From the NCBI GenBank assembly GCA_034359265.1, contig CP136896.1, forward strand, positions 64,553,501-64,617,500: a stretch of 64,000 nt of DNA, written 5' to 3'. The position numbers and the translations under genes were made by a program. The notes under the pieces are model-generated. The model had not been told where the DNA came from and did not search any database. It saw only the letters and a program-made list of their open reading frames with translations. Below are positions 47,461-58,545 of this stretch, piece after piece. The first letter of the stretch is position 1; every line of letters starts with the position of its first letter. Source of the stretch: Canna indica. Taxonomy: Eukaryota; Streptophyta; Magnoliopsida; Zingiberales; Cannaceae.

Positions 47461-48573
47461 ATGATAAATGACAAAAAGCTCTTGAATTTTAGCCTAATTA
47501 AAAAAAAATCTAGGAACTTTAAAAACATTTTTTTTAAAAACTAATGTACTATTGAAAATTAGCAAAAAGTCATATGTCGTCATCTCTCTATTAACTTTTT
47601 AACATAATTCCATGCCAGTGCTATGTGTTGACATCTCATTCGTCCACATATAATTTATTTTTTACGTCATATTTAATATATATGTATATATATATATATT
47701 TCATAAACTTTAATTACAATGCAAAAAAACCTTTTGATCTGAGACAAAAAACTCCTCAACTTTGATTGGGATGCAAAGAAACCCTTAAACTTTAATCGTG
47801 ATGTAAAAAACTTTTCCCACTATCAGAAAAATCTGAACTTTTATTCTTACATTTTAAACATGTATGACAGTAGAAAAAATGCAATCACAACGGATAATAT
47901 ATACAAGACAATGATAAAAATATACTAAAAATCTTTCCCACTTTATAATAAAATTGTCAAAAGCAACATTAAAACAAACACCAAAAAGTGGTGTGGTAAT
48001 ATGGTCAAGTTCACCACTATCAGAAAAAGGACCATGTTTCACATAACTCCCACAATGGCACACAATAACTGCCCCTTGAACTTACTCTTAAGGTGATAGT
48101 CATCCAAACCTCTAAGGTTTGAAATGTAACAATAAAAGTTCTAGAGTTTTTTTAATCATAATTAAAGTTTAAGAGGTTTTTTGTATCATAATCAAAGTTC
48201 GGGAGTTTTTTACATCACAATCAAAATTCATGAGATTTTTTTGCATTACAATTGAAGTTTATGAGGTTTTTTGCATAGTACTACTGCAAGTTGAGAGAGA
48301 GAATTAAAAAATATATTTTTTGAAATATTTATATATTTTTATTTCTAACGGAATATATATTAAATATGATGTAAAAAATAAATTACACATGGACGAATGA
48401 AGTGTCGACACATGACGTTGAAGTGAAATTCTATTAAAAAGTTAAGAAAGAGATGAGACATGGTGCTTTTTGCTAATTTCAATAGTCCGTGTATTTTTTT
48501 GCATATTTTTAAAATTCGTGGGAGATTTTTGCTAATTAGGCTAAAAATTAGGAGGCTTTTTATCCTTTACCCA
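47461..48573. mobile_element. Foldback TIR element, ~1.1 kb
   Basis: The left arm (about 47461-47820) is the inverted, diverged copy of the right arm (about 48120-48573). Paired segments include AAAAAGCTCTTGAATTTTAGCC with GGCTAAAAATTAGGAGGCTTTTT and the ACACTTCATTCGTCCA-type region with its complement. The unpaired centre (about 47820-48110) has no gene. No transposase. Confidence 0.75.
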
Positions 48574-48872
48574 ATTTTCAATGTACAAAGAAGTAAAGAA
48601 AAAGAAATTAAGTTAAGGATTGGCTACAAAATCAAACTGTATGGAATATATTCTACCTAATTTGATTTTTTGAAAATATTGATTACTTGGGTCACAAATT
48701 AAGAACTTTTTTGGTAAATTTATTTGAAAATATTTTTATTAATAAGGTCGCAAGTGTTTTTTTTAAATATGAACTAATTTGAATTAGTACAACTATTGAT
48801 TTCTTATTAATATATTTATTCAATTGGTTGATTGCATATATCCTATCTCGCTATTTTTATTTTGGGACCACG

Positions 48873-49784
48873 CGTTTACTAAAAAGAACTTATTTGTCAT
48901 TCACATTTTTTAGCTCAAAATTACTCAAAAGATTTTAAAAATCATTGCTATACTGCCACTAACATCGGAACGGCGTCAAGAATTTGTTAACGGAGCTGAT
49001 ATGTCATTCAATAATACAATCACCGACATGTCATTTGCCAAATGTATTATTTTGGCTCTCACGTTTATCTAGAGGTTTTATTTTTTCCCTCAAATTTTTA
49101 TGGAGCAAAAAACCCCTACAATAATGAAAAAGGGTACAAAATTATCCCTCTTTTGAAACATTATCAATGTCTCGTTAACGATGCTGACATGACATTTGAC
49201 TTATTGAATTTTGACTAAAATACACTCCACATCAACGTGGGTTCCACATCCCACTAACTCATCATCCTACCGAAGTTGGTACCTATCTCTCCTGTCGCCG
49301 CTCCAACCACGTCACACGACGCGCAAGGGTATGATGACGTGGGCATAGATCGGTGCAAGGAGGATGATGAAGATGGTGGGAAAGACGAATAGCGACACTA
49401 GCGAGACGATGAGTTAGATGTGAATCCCACGTTGATGTGGAGGATATTTTAGTCAATATCCAATAATTCAGATCTCACCTCGTCATCATTAACGAGATAA
49501 ACATCTCAAAATTAGGACAATTTTGCACATTTTTGCTATTGTAGAGGTCTTTTACTCCACAAAAATTTGAGAGGCAAAATAGAGCCTTTAGATAAATGTG
49601 GAAGACAAAATAATATATTTGTGAGATGTCATGTTGAGTGATTGTATTAGTGAATGACACGTCAGTTTTGTTAACAAATTTTTGACGTTCGAACATCAAA
49701 GGTGGTATAGCAACGATTTTTAAAAATTTTTAAATAATTTTAAGTCAAAAAAAATTAAAAGCAAATAAACTTTTATAGTAAACG
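48873..49784. mobile_element. Foldback TIR element with GC-richer core, ~0.9 kb
   Basis: The ends CGTTTACTAAAAAGAACTTA and TTTTATAGTAAACG are inverted, and the arms pair over about 390 bp (for example AACGTGGGTTCCACATC with GAATCCCACGTTGATG). The core (about 49260-49400) is GC-richer and reads CTGTCGCCGCTCCAACCACG, unlike its surroundings, and may be captured gene DNA. No transposase. Confidence 0.75.
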
Positions 49785-50539
49785 GTGAATTAATTTTGGC
49801 TTGACTTGAATTAATTTTGTCGAAACCGAATGAAAATAATCTACTAGCTAGCTAGTATTTTCGCAAAGATAGATTTATAAATATTTTTCTATAGGCATTC
49901 AAAACATATCCAAATAAACAAAATAAGATTTCATACAACTTTCAAATGTACCTTCATTCCAATATATTCAAAAAAATCAATGAACAAACATAGTCTGTGA
50001 AGCCATGCTTATCACAACAAGCTTTGCTTCCTTCCCAACAATGCAACTGATATGGGGTAGCTCTTAAGTTTGAAATGGTGGCAGGTCCAGCTAAGGTTGA
50101 ATTGTATGTTCATGGTTTAAGGCAGACCAAATTTCCAAGAGGGGGCCAATGTATCTTTGTGGGGTAGAGCTTCCTTGTCTTTGCCTGCCTTGGAGCATTT
50201 AAGGTGAGCAGATGAAAGGCATATTGGCATGTGCTTTACTTGTGATGGCAACAAAATTGCTAATTAAACAATACTAAGTAGGGGCTAACTTCCATATTTG
50301 CTCCCCATGGATAAATATACCCATCTTGAGTGGTCCTCCTAAATTACCCCACCATAATTGGTCTCTCTCTCTTTTTTTGGCTTTTTTCAATTTCTTTATT
50401 ATGTTTCTACTACTGCAATTTGAGAACCCAAATGTGGGCTTACAAAAATTCCTTTGACCTGTTCACACGACATCAAGCCATGTGATAGGTGATTCAAATT
50501 TTGAGATATTAATCATCAAAAGTGTAGATTTTGAATTAC
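49785..50539. other. Intergenic spacer before the Harbinger element
   Basis: No coding signal. A CTCTCTCTCTTTTTTT stretch lies near 50362-50380. Confidence 0.3.
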
Positions 50540-51029
50540 TTAGGGCATGTTTGCTAGAGTCGTTTTCGGGTTTTCGTTTCGTTTGAAACCGAAACCCGCT
50601 CCCGAAATTGTGTTTGTTGATCGAAATCGGGTCTCCGTTTCGCAAAACCTATTTTTCGCGAGACAGCAAAATACACATGGACTGGAATTCTACTCCGAGT
50701 AGAATTTCCGTTTTCACGAAACCGGTTCGAAATTGGCGGTGGCAAACTTGAAATTAAATCAAGTTTCCGCTCGTTTCGCGAGAAGCGGAACAAAACCCGC
50801 GACTCGGGTTAGAGCATCCTCCCCCCCTGCCTTGTGATCGCAAGCCTCACTTCGGCGACAACAGGCGACAAGTTGTCATCGATCTCACTCCTTCGACAGA
50901 GCCCCGACATTCCACTTCGCCGACGGATAATACTACTTCTCCTTCCATTCTACCGAACGCAACACCACTCAACGTATGTATTTCTTTGGTTGATTCATCA
51001 TATTTTCACTGTTCGCCCGATCTAGGGTT

Positions 51030-51660
51030 TCGAATTCTTATGTGTTCTTCTTGTTCCATGGTCTTCTTTGAGATCTCGGCCTGATCTAGGGTTATCTGTT
51101 GCTTTGTTCATCTTGCTCATGGTCTTTTTCATCGTCGCTATTTCTCGGATGGGTTTCATATTCTTCGACTTCTTGATCTAGGATTAAAAATTGTGTACAT
51201 TCTTTTTCTTATTGATGTTGCTCGGTTTATTATCTGATCTATGATTTTTTTGCCCGATCTAGGGTTATCTGTTGCTTTGTTCTTCTTGCTCCATGGTCTT
51301 TTTCATCGTCGTTATTTCTCGGATTGGGGTTTCGTATTCTTACTTCTTGATCTAGGATTAAAAGTTGTGTACATTCTTCTTCTTATTGATGTTGCTCGGT
51401 TTATTGTCTGATCTAAGATTTTTTTGCCCGATCTAGGGTTATCTGTTGTTTTGTTCTTCTTGCTCCATGGTCTTTTTCGTCGCCGCTATTTCTCATATTA
51501 GGGTTTCGTATTCTTACTTCTTGATCTAGACCTAGAAGTTGTGTACATTCTTCTTCTTATTGATGTTGCTCGGTTTATTGTCTGATCTAGGATTTTTTTG
51601 TCCGATCTAGGGTAATCTGTTTCTTTGTTCTTCTTGCCCAACAGTATTCAATATTACATT
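51030..51660. repeat. ~173-bp tandem repeats in Harbinger leader
   Basis: GATCTAGGGTTATCTGTT recurs at about 51083, 51256, 51430 and 51603 (last copy with a base change). Periods are 173-174 bp. Units also share GTGTACATTCTTCTTCTTAT and TTGATGTTGCTCGGTTTAT. Confidence 0.9.
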
Positions 51661-51959
51661 TTTTTGCCCGATCTAGGATTTTTTATATGTTTGTTATTAG
51701 TTTATCAGTTTAATATGTCATTATCTATATTGTTTGATAGTTGTATCTATGTTATGTTTCTATATATCTGTGGTTCATGTTCTGTTTCATGATCTGTTTA
51801 GATCATTCATAGAAATTGCTCGTTAATGCATATAAATTGTAATATTGAATGATGTTTGTATGTATCTATGTTATGTTTCTATATATACTGTCTTGCTTTC
51901 GATGTATGCTGTTTGTATGTATGTTGTTATGTATGATGTATGGATCAATTTGAGATTGA

Positions 51960-53040
51960 TCATTCGATAGTTAATCTACTGTTAGTATGCTTTTGTTCAG
52001 TATGCTGTTATGGATTGCTTGACTATTCATATATGATTTCATGATAGATAATTAATTGCTAGTATGGATCTTGCTTGGATCTTAGTATGATAGACATTTA
52101 ATTTGTATTAGTATGAATGGTTAATTTCATGACTTCAGTTAATCTACTGTGAGTATGCTTTTGTTCAGTATGTTGTTATGGATCAATTTGAGTTGGTAAG
52201 TATGTTGTTATGATGCACTTCAGTTAATTTACTATTAGTATGATGTTAGTATGCTTTTATGAGTTCATTATGCACTTCATTCATATGTTGCTGTTAATAT
52301 GTTGTTATGTATGTTGTATAGATCAATTTGAGTTAATTTGTATGCTTCTGTATACTGTTATGATGCACTTCAATTAATCTACTGTGAGTATGCGCGCTTT
52401 TGTTCAGTATGCTGTTATGGATCAATTTGAGTTGGTAAGTATGATGTTATGCTGTTATGATGTACTTCAGTTAATCTACTATTAGTATGTTGTTAGTATG
52501 CTTTTATGAGTTCATTATGCACTTCATTCATATGTTGCTGTTAATTTACTGTTATGTATGTTGTATGGATCAATTTGAGTTAATTTGTATGCTTTTGTAT
52601 GCTGTTATGATGCACTTCAGTTAATCTATTGTTAGTATGCTGTTAGTATGCTTTTATGAGTTCATTATGCACTTCATTCATATATTGTTGTTAATCTACT
52701 GTTATGTATGTTGTATGGATCAATTTGAGTTAATTTGTATGCTTCTGTATGCTGTTATGATGCACTTCAATTTGAGTTGGTAAGTATGTTGTTATGCTGT
52801 TATGATGCACTTCAGTTAATCTACTGTTAGTATACTTTTATGAGTTCATTATGCACTTCATTCATATGTTGCTGTTAATATGTTGTTATGTACGCTATAT
52901 GGATCAATTTGAGTTAATTTGTATGCTTCTGTATGCTGTTATGATGCACTTCAATTTGAGTTGGTATGTATGTTGTTATGTTGTTATGATGCACTTCAAT
53001 TAATCTATTGTTAGTACGCTTTTATGAGTTCATTATGCAC
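51960..53040. repeat. Irregular higher-order repeats in Harbinger leader
   Basis: Shuffled copies of TATGGATCAATTTGAGTT, GATGCACTTCAGTTAATCTA and GAGTTCATTATGCACTTCAT. The last motif recurs at about 52263, 52508, 52659 and 52843, so the period varies between 150 and 250 bp. Confidence 0.85.
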
Positions 53041-53237
53041 TCTCTGCAAAATGTTACGAATGACTGTTTATTGGTTGTTTATTGACTTCATTTGATCGTT
53101 TATTGACAACATTTGACTGTTTATTGCTTACTTCATTTATATTGTTTTACTGTTTCATTTATATTTATGTAAATATTTATATGTGGCTTATGATTAGCTT
53201 ACAAATATGTTTCCCCCTAGATATAATAGTTGAATAT

Positions 53238-54186
53238 ATGGGTGGCCATCGGAATCCGAGGGAAAAGTCAGAGTCGTGGTCAAAGAATGCCACGGAAGAA
53301 TTTTTGTACCTCTTGCATAATAAACAAGCTGAATTAGGCAATATCAATTTTGATAAAACTGTGTGGGAAGACATTAGTAAAAATCTGGATGAGAAGTGTG
53401 AGATTAATTACGGGGTGGAGAAATGTAAGTCCAAAAAAATATGACTTTTTCGTTTATATAAGCATTTCCAAGAGTTGATTAACCACACTGGGGTCACATG
53501 GAATCTTGACACAGGGAAGATTGATGCCGATGAAACAGTGTGGAACTCATCGGTATGTTATTTTGTATTTAATCAATGGGGTTTTAGTTAGTTGGTTTTA
53601 GAATTTTTTTTTTCGTATGCAGAAAGGAACGACAAAAAGTTATTTCAAACCCTTTAAGAACGGGCCATCACCACACTATAATTTGATGGAATTGATATTT
53701 TAAAATCAATCTGCAACTGGTGGGATGACCCGATAATCAACACAACCTCCAATGAATTCAGATGAATAGCGTATATTATAGAAGGAATATTTGAATCTGA
53801 ATGTACGTGGGAAGGAGCCCCTAGTGGAGGAAGATGATGATAGTGTTGAGGAGGTAGATAGACGTCCATCTATTTCCTCACGTGGCAATAAAAGAGGTAA
53901 ATCATCGGTGAGATCAACTCTAGAACAAGAGAAGAAAAAGTTGTATGAACTTATTTCAAATCACTATGCAACCCGTCGAAGTGATGCAGGTTCAGTGTAC
54001 ACATCACCCCCGGATCCATATAACGTCCGAAATTGTGTTGGACGCATTACTAGTGTGGAAGGGCTACCTAAAGCTCACTTGTTTAAGACAATGACTTACT
54101 TGGTTGAGCACCCTGATGCTCGACCACTTATTATGTCATTAGATGACGAACAGCTGAAGAAATGGATGCAAAGTTTGCATGGGTGA
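53238..54186 (+). pseudogene. Harbinger ORF1 (Myb/SANT-like DNA-binding protein), inactivated
   Basis: It starts at ATG 53238 (MGGHRNPREK). The trihelix/Myb-like part includes SWSKNATEEFLYLLHNKQ, then VWEDISKNLDEKC, then, after the first stop, INHTGVTWNLDTGKIDAD and VWNSS. An intron lies at about 53553-53622. The frame then runs to a C-terminal block (EQEKKKLYELI, EGLPKAHLFKTMTYL) ending at 54186. Five in-frame stops lie between 53442 and 53783: TGA at 53442-53444, TAA at 53701-53703, and one TAA and two TAG after it. In Harbinger elements this protein normally binds the element ends and brings the transposase to the nucleus. This copy cannot make it. Confidence 0.85.
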
Positions 54187-54351
54187 CACTATTTTAATTT
54201 TTATGATGTCGGATTGAACAATGTGTGTAAGAATTCTTTGTTTTTCATGCTTTGGTTATGAACTGAACTGAATAATTTATTTCTAGTTTGTTTACTTTTA
54301 TGCGTTATGTTTTCATGCAAATAGTATAACTTATTTTTTAATTATCGTAGA

Positions 54352-55706
54352 ATGAGTCATCAACCTTCACATACATTTGATAACGATGAAGAAATTTTCG
54401 ATGACTTGGTATTATTACTCATGTTGGATATATTGGATAAGTTTGATGAATTAGAAAATCCAACCCCAAGAAGAGCAGTGCGCACTTCAATTTTGAGAGG
54501 TGCGGACTATGTGCAGGAGTTAATACATAGTCCTGTACGATGCTACGAGAACTTGCGTATGGAGCCAAGTCTATTCCTTAGATTATGCACCGATCTTAGA
54601 AGACTTGGCTTAGAAGACCTAAATATATTTGTGGATGAAGCAGTTGCAATGTTCTTGTATACGCTTTGTCATAATGAACGAGTGAGAGTGGTTGCGGAGC
54701 GCTATCAACACTCCACTCAAACGTGTCACAAGTGGTTTAAGTTGACACTTGCAACGGTTCTTCGGTTGGGGACAGAAATTATCAAACCCCGAGAACCTCG
54801 AACTGTTCAACCTGAAATTCAAGGGCACCCTAGGTGGTTCCCTTATTTTAAGGTAAAATTCTTTCCTAATCCTTATGTATAATTGCATAGGGGTTTGTCT
54901 AACATTTGAATAATCCTTTTGTAGAATTGCATAGGGGCGATAGATGAGACACATATCTCGGCATTTGTTCTCGCAAATAAGGCATCTTTATATCGGGGTC
55001 GTAAGGGAACCATTACACAAAATGTAATGGCAGTATGCACTCAGAACATGCTATTCACCTACGTAAAGAGTGGTTGGGAAGGAAGCGCGAATGATGCGCG
55101 TATTTTCAGTCACACTATTTATTCTCCCAACTTAGATTTGCCTATACCAATAGAAGGTAAGTTTAACTCAACGTAATCACTTCCTTGTGTGTTGATTTGG
55201 TTTTAATAGAAAATTTTTCTTATCTTTTGTTAGATGAATTCTACGTGGTTGATGCGGGATACCCGAACGTATCTGGATTTTTGGCACCTTACTGTGGTGA
55301 AAGGTACCATAGATCATATTATCGTAGGCGAGGCCCCTCAACAAAAAGAGAATTGTTCAATCAACGGCATTCCTCCGTTCAGAACGTAATCGAACGATGC
55401 TTTGGACTATCGAAAGCATGTTTTTTGATATTAAAGATGATGCTGAATTACTCGCTAGCAAGACAAAACAATATCGTATTGGCGTGTTGTACAATTCATA
55501 ACTTCATTATTAAATATCGTAATTCAGATGAATTAATCGATATTTGGAACAATAAAGAAGTTATTATTAATGATGAAGAACAATCACCTATTTCCTCATC
55601 GGTAGATGATGAATCTTCTTCAACTCAAAATGCTATGCATGACATTTGGGAAGGGATTGCAAATCAGCTTTGGGCACATCGACGCCAATTGCTCTTGCTA
55701 TTTTAA
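54352..55706 (+). CDS. PIF/Harbinger DDE transposase, 3 exons, 401 aa
   Basis: Exons 54352-54852, 54925-55156 and 55234-55706 join in frame (1206 nt) with GT-AG introns. The N-terminal region has a helix-turn-helix-like segment (VAERYQHSTQTCHKWFKLTL). The nuclease part shows GAIDETHI (first Asp), WEGSANDARIF (second Asp) and NVIERCFG (Glu), the Harbinger DDE order. RYHRSYYRRRGPSTKRELFN and CTIHNFII are also family-typical. The acidic C terminus is usual. It excises and inserts the element at TTA sites in the nucleus, together with ORF1. The frame is fully open although the neighbouring ORF1 is dead, so the copy may be young or the protein may have been kept by acting in trans. Confidence 0.92.
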
Positions 55707-55828
55707 TTATGTTTAAACATGTAAATAAAATTCTATGTCTTGGACTTGTAATAAACTTAATTGCTACTTAGAATTCTATAATAGTGTATGTTACCAACAA
55801 TATACTAATTTTAGTTTCATTAAATAGT

Positions 55829-56173
55829 ATGACAGCTTCTTCACCCCGAATAAGCGAAACATATTTGAGATATCGAAACAACGAATGTTTTTGCGGTTTG
55901 CGAGCCACGATAAGGATAAGTGAAAGTGAGAAAAATCCCGGTCGATTATATGCGACTTGCATAAATAGAGACAAAATTGGCATTCACAGTTGTCAATTCT
56001 TCCGATGGATCACCCCCATTGCAACGACAATACACGATGAGGAAGGAGACGAAGTGAGCCAAAGAAGTAGGGACCTCTTTTCACTTGAGGTAAAAATGGA
56101 CAAGCTCCTTAACATGGGTTGCAAGAGGTTGATAGTACTTATTTTCATTGCAATTATTTTTTTATTTAAGTAG
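55829..56173 (+). CDS. GRF-type zinc-finger protein with C-terminal membrane segment, 114 aa, third ORF of the Harbinger element
   Basis: An intact ORF 123 bases after the transposase stop and on the same strand. Residues 20-60 fit the GRF zinc finger: C20-F-C22-G, NPGRLYATC (C44) and C55-QFFRW. GRF fingers in other proteins (TOP3A, NEIL3, APE2) bind single-stranded DNA; that is family knowledge, not shown here. An acidic and polar linker (70-97) follows, then a hydrophobic helix (about 100-113, LIVLIFIAIIFLF) ending in FK, like a tail anchor. Small plant GRF-plus-membrane proteins of this plan occur near transposons. A TTTTAG acceptor-like site just upstream could splice it to the transposase transcript. 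I do not know its function in transposition; it might also be a captured host gene. Confidence 0.7.
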   Translation: MTASSPRISETYLRYRNNECFCGLRATIRISESEKNPGRLYATCINRDKIGIHSCQFFRWITPIATTIHDEEGDEVSQRSRDLFSLEVKMDKLLNMGCKRLIVLIFIAIIFLFK

Positions 56174-56284
56174 GGTAGATAACAATAATGATGTAAACCT
56201 AAATACTTTATTGGACTACTAATGAAATTTGATTATTTTATCTTATTATTTGATTAACTTTAGTTTTATATCGACGGGGAATTG

Positions 56285-56530
56285 GAGGCGATAACCAATC
56301 AATGGTTATGCGCACTTTCCTCCTAAGGTCGTAAAGTAATGTTGCCTTTATCAGTTATGGTTTTATATAAATGTGTGGTTGTGCTTATATTTCATTGTTT
56401 GGTTGTGCTTATATAAATGTGTGGTTGTGCTTTATATTTTGGTTGTTTTAAGATAATGGGCAAACTTTATTTTGGTGGACTATGAATTGGAGGCGATCAC
56501 CAATGAATGGTGATACGCATTTTCCTTCAT
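56285..56530. repeat. Two related hairpins after the GRF ORF
   Basis: GAATTGGAGGCG precedes each of two short stem-loops: ATAACCA-atcaa-TGGTTAT (56291-56309) and ATCACCA-atgaa-TGGTGAT (56496-56514). Both are followed by a CGCA(C)TTTTCCT-like sequence. The stems differ by one paired, compensating change. Confidence 0.7.
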
Positions 56531-56727
56531 TGTCCTATATTTTCACCGTCAAAATTGACAACAATATTGTTGATGGTGCTTGGCTGTTGGGTTGTATCTA
56601 TTATGCAATGCTTATCGGTGAGTGTATGAAAAAAAAGAAATGTAACAATGCTTGATCCCGGCCGATGTTTTTCGATTGCCAACTTCCAACTCATCAACCT
56701 CAGGCGGATGCAGTAACTTGCTCAGTG

Positions 56728-57010
56728 TATGAAAAAATATGTTATTGTATTTGATACTTAAAAAATCTTGTATGTCATTGTTCAGTGTTACCAAATTACA
56801 ATCTATGCTAATAAAAATATGTTATTGTATTTGATACTTAAAAAATCTTGTATGCTATTGATTAGTGTTACCAAATTACAATCTAAGTTAACAAAAATAT
56901 GTTATTGTATTTGATACTTAAAAAATCTTGTATGTCATTGATCATTAGTACCAAGTTACAATCTAAGTTAACAAAAATATGTCATTGTATTTGATACTTA
57001 AAAAATATCA
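56728..57010. repeat. 80-bp tandem repeats in Harbinger tail
   Basis: Four copies of a unit with ATGTTATTGTATTTGATACT and AAAAAATCTTGTATG. The TTGATACTTA word ends at 56760, 56840, 56920 and 57000, so the period is exactly 80 bp. Confidence 0.9.
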
Positions 57011-57039
57011 TCGATAGTTAATAAAAATATTTTTGCTGC

Positions 57040-58020
57040 TTCAGTTGCCGCTTTCTCTGCCTCTATCTCGACAACAATAGCATCGATTTCAGCTTTCTTT
57101 GGTGTAGAGTAATAAGAAAGAATGTGAATTAACTAATATATTATTATCCAATTTTACACTATGTGTATAGCTTATAGCTTATCCCCTGATCTAAGTAATA
57201 AGAAAGAATGTGGACTAACTCTCGATTTATTACACTTATGAATGTTAATGGAAGGTTGAATATCATTGTATTAATACTATCATGTGTGTATAATAACTTT
57301 ATATTCAACTCATGTAATTCTATGTAATTCTATGTAACTCTATATATGCATTAATTAAATGTAACTTTATAACTTCATGAAAACTACTACGTCAATAATT
57401 TCAATCATTATTAAGTTGAGTTAGTTAAAGAAGTAAAAAAATACGAGTTTATACTTAGTTAATAGGTAGCTCATATTTAGTTGATATTTAATTGATAATT
57501 AATTCATGATAATTAATTAATAATATTAATTAATTAATTAATTAATTACAAATATTATTAATATTTAGTTGATACGTAACTTAATTAATTAATTAATTAA
57601 TATTATTTACAAATATTATTTTGAATTATTTATAAATTAAAAAATATAATAAAATATATTTTAATAATTTTTATATACTAAATAAATAATATTCGCAATA
57701 TATTTATCAACTAATTAATATTATACATATATTTTTTAAATTTAAGTTAATAATATCAAATTAAAATTTATAATTAATAAAATAATATAACTTAATAAAC
57801 TGAGACTAAAACTATGTTTGATAAACAAACACAGTTTCAAGTTTCGTCCCCAAAATTATCAACAAAATCAACACGAAACAAACAAGTTTTCGTCGATTTC
57901 ATTTCGCGAAACATGAAATTTAGACATGTCAAACAAACGCATTTTCGCCAAACAAAAAAATCAAAATCAAAATTTCAAATTTCAAATTTTCAAAATCCAT
58001 TTTGATTTTCACGAAACGAA
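57040..58020. other. AT-rich 3' part of the Harbinger element
   Basis: Very AT-rich, with a TTAA microsatellite (about 57523-57546). On the minus strand a short segment near 57045-57110 could encode an acidic, Ala/Glu-rich helix (EIEAEKAATEAAK) but has no gene context. The last 220 bases hold TTTCG/CGAAA words, including the palindrome TTTCGCGAAA at 57902-57911. Confidence 0.5.
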
Positions 58021-58057
58021 AAGTCAAAAAATATTTTCGCAAACAAATGCGCCCTTA

Positions 58058-58545
58058 ATATTTTATATTTTTTTAATCGTCAAAGCCATGTTCAATAAAT
58101 ATGGTTGAACTTGCATCAATTCATGGTTGGACTTAATTGTTTGATTCTATTATGTCAAAATTGAATTGGATTCAATTGGAATGGGATCCATTAGATCCGA
58201 CCAAAATTACAATTAAATTAGATTAAGTCCGAATCATGTTGGTTTGGGTTGAATTTAATTGAACGAAATCAACATAGAGTTTGATCCATCGAATCGGATC
58301 AAGTGGAACAAAGTTAAGTCGACCCGACGCAAAGTTGGATCAATTGTGTTAGAATGAGTTGAATTGAATCAATCTAAGTGTTATGATATGCTCGATGAGA
58401 GAACTAGCTCATCAACTTCATTCGCCCAAAACATTATTCAAATTAAAATGTTCGAGCCAAAGTTAATTATTTCCTCTTGAGTTTTTGATGTCATTACTAA
58501 GACCCAAGTTAAATCAATGCATAACATAAAACCACATACACTTAG
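58058..58545. other. Short intergenic spacer
   Basis: No gene. It contains diverged repeats of GAATTGGATTCAATTGGA- and GTTGAATTGAATC-like words, possibly another decayed MITE. Confidence 0.3.

Larger units (their letters stand above)
50543..58054 (+). mobile_element. Complete PIF/Harbinger transposon, 7,512 bp
   Basis: The ends GGGCATGTTTG (50543) and CAAATGCGCCC (58054) are inverted, and the element is flanked by TTA on both sides (50540-50542 and 58055-58057), the standard Harbinger target duplication. Subterminal regions at both ends are crowded with TTTCG/CGAAA words. Inside, in order: 5' leader with two tandem-repeat zones (51030-51660 and 51960-53040), Myb-like ORF1 (dead), DDE transposase (intact), a third GRF zinc-finger ORF, and an AT-rich tail with 80-bp tandem repeats. 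Confidence 0.95.
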
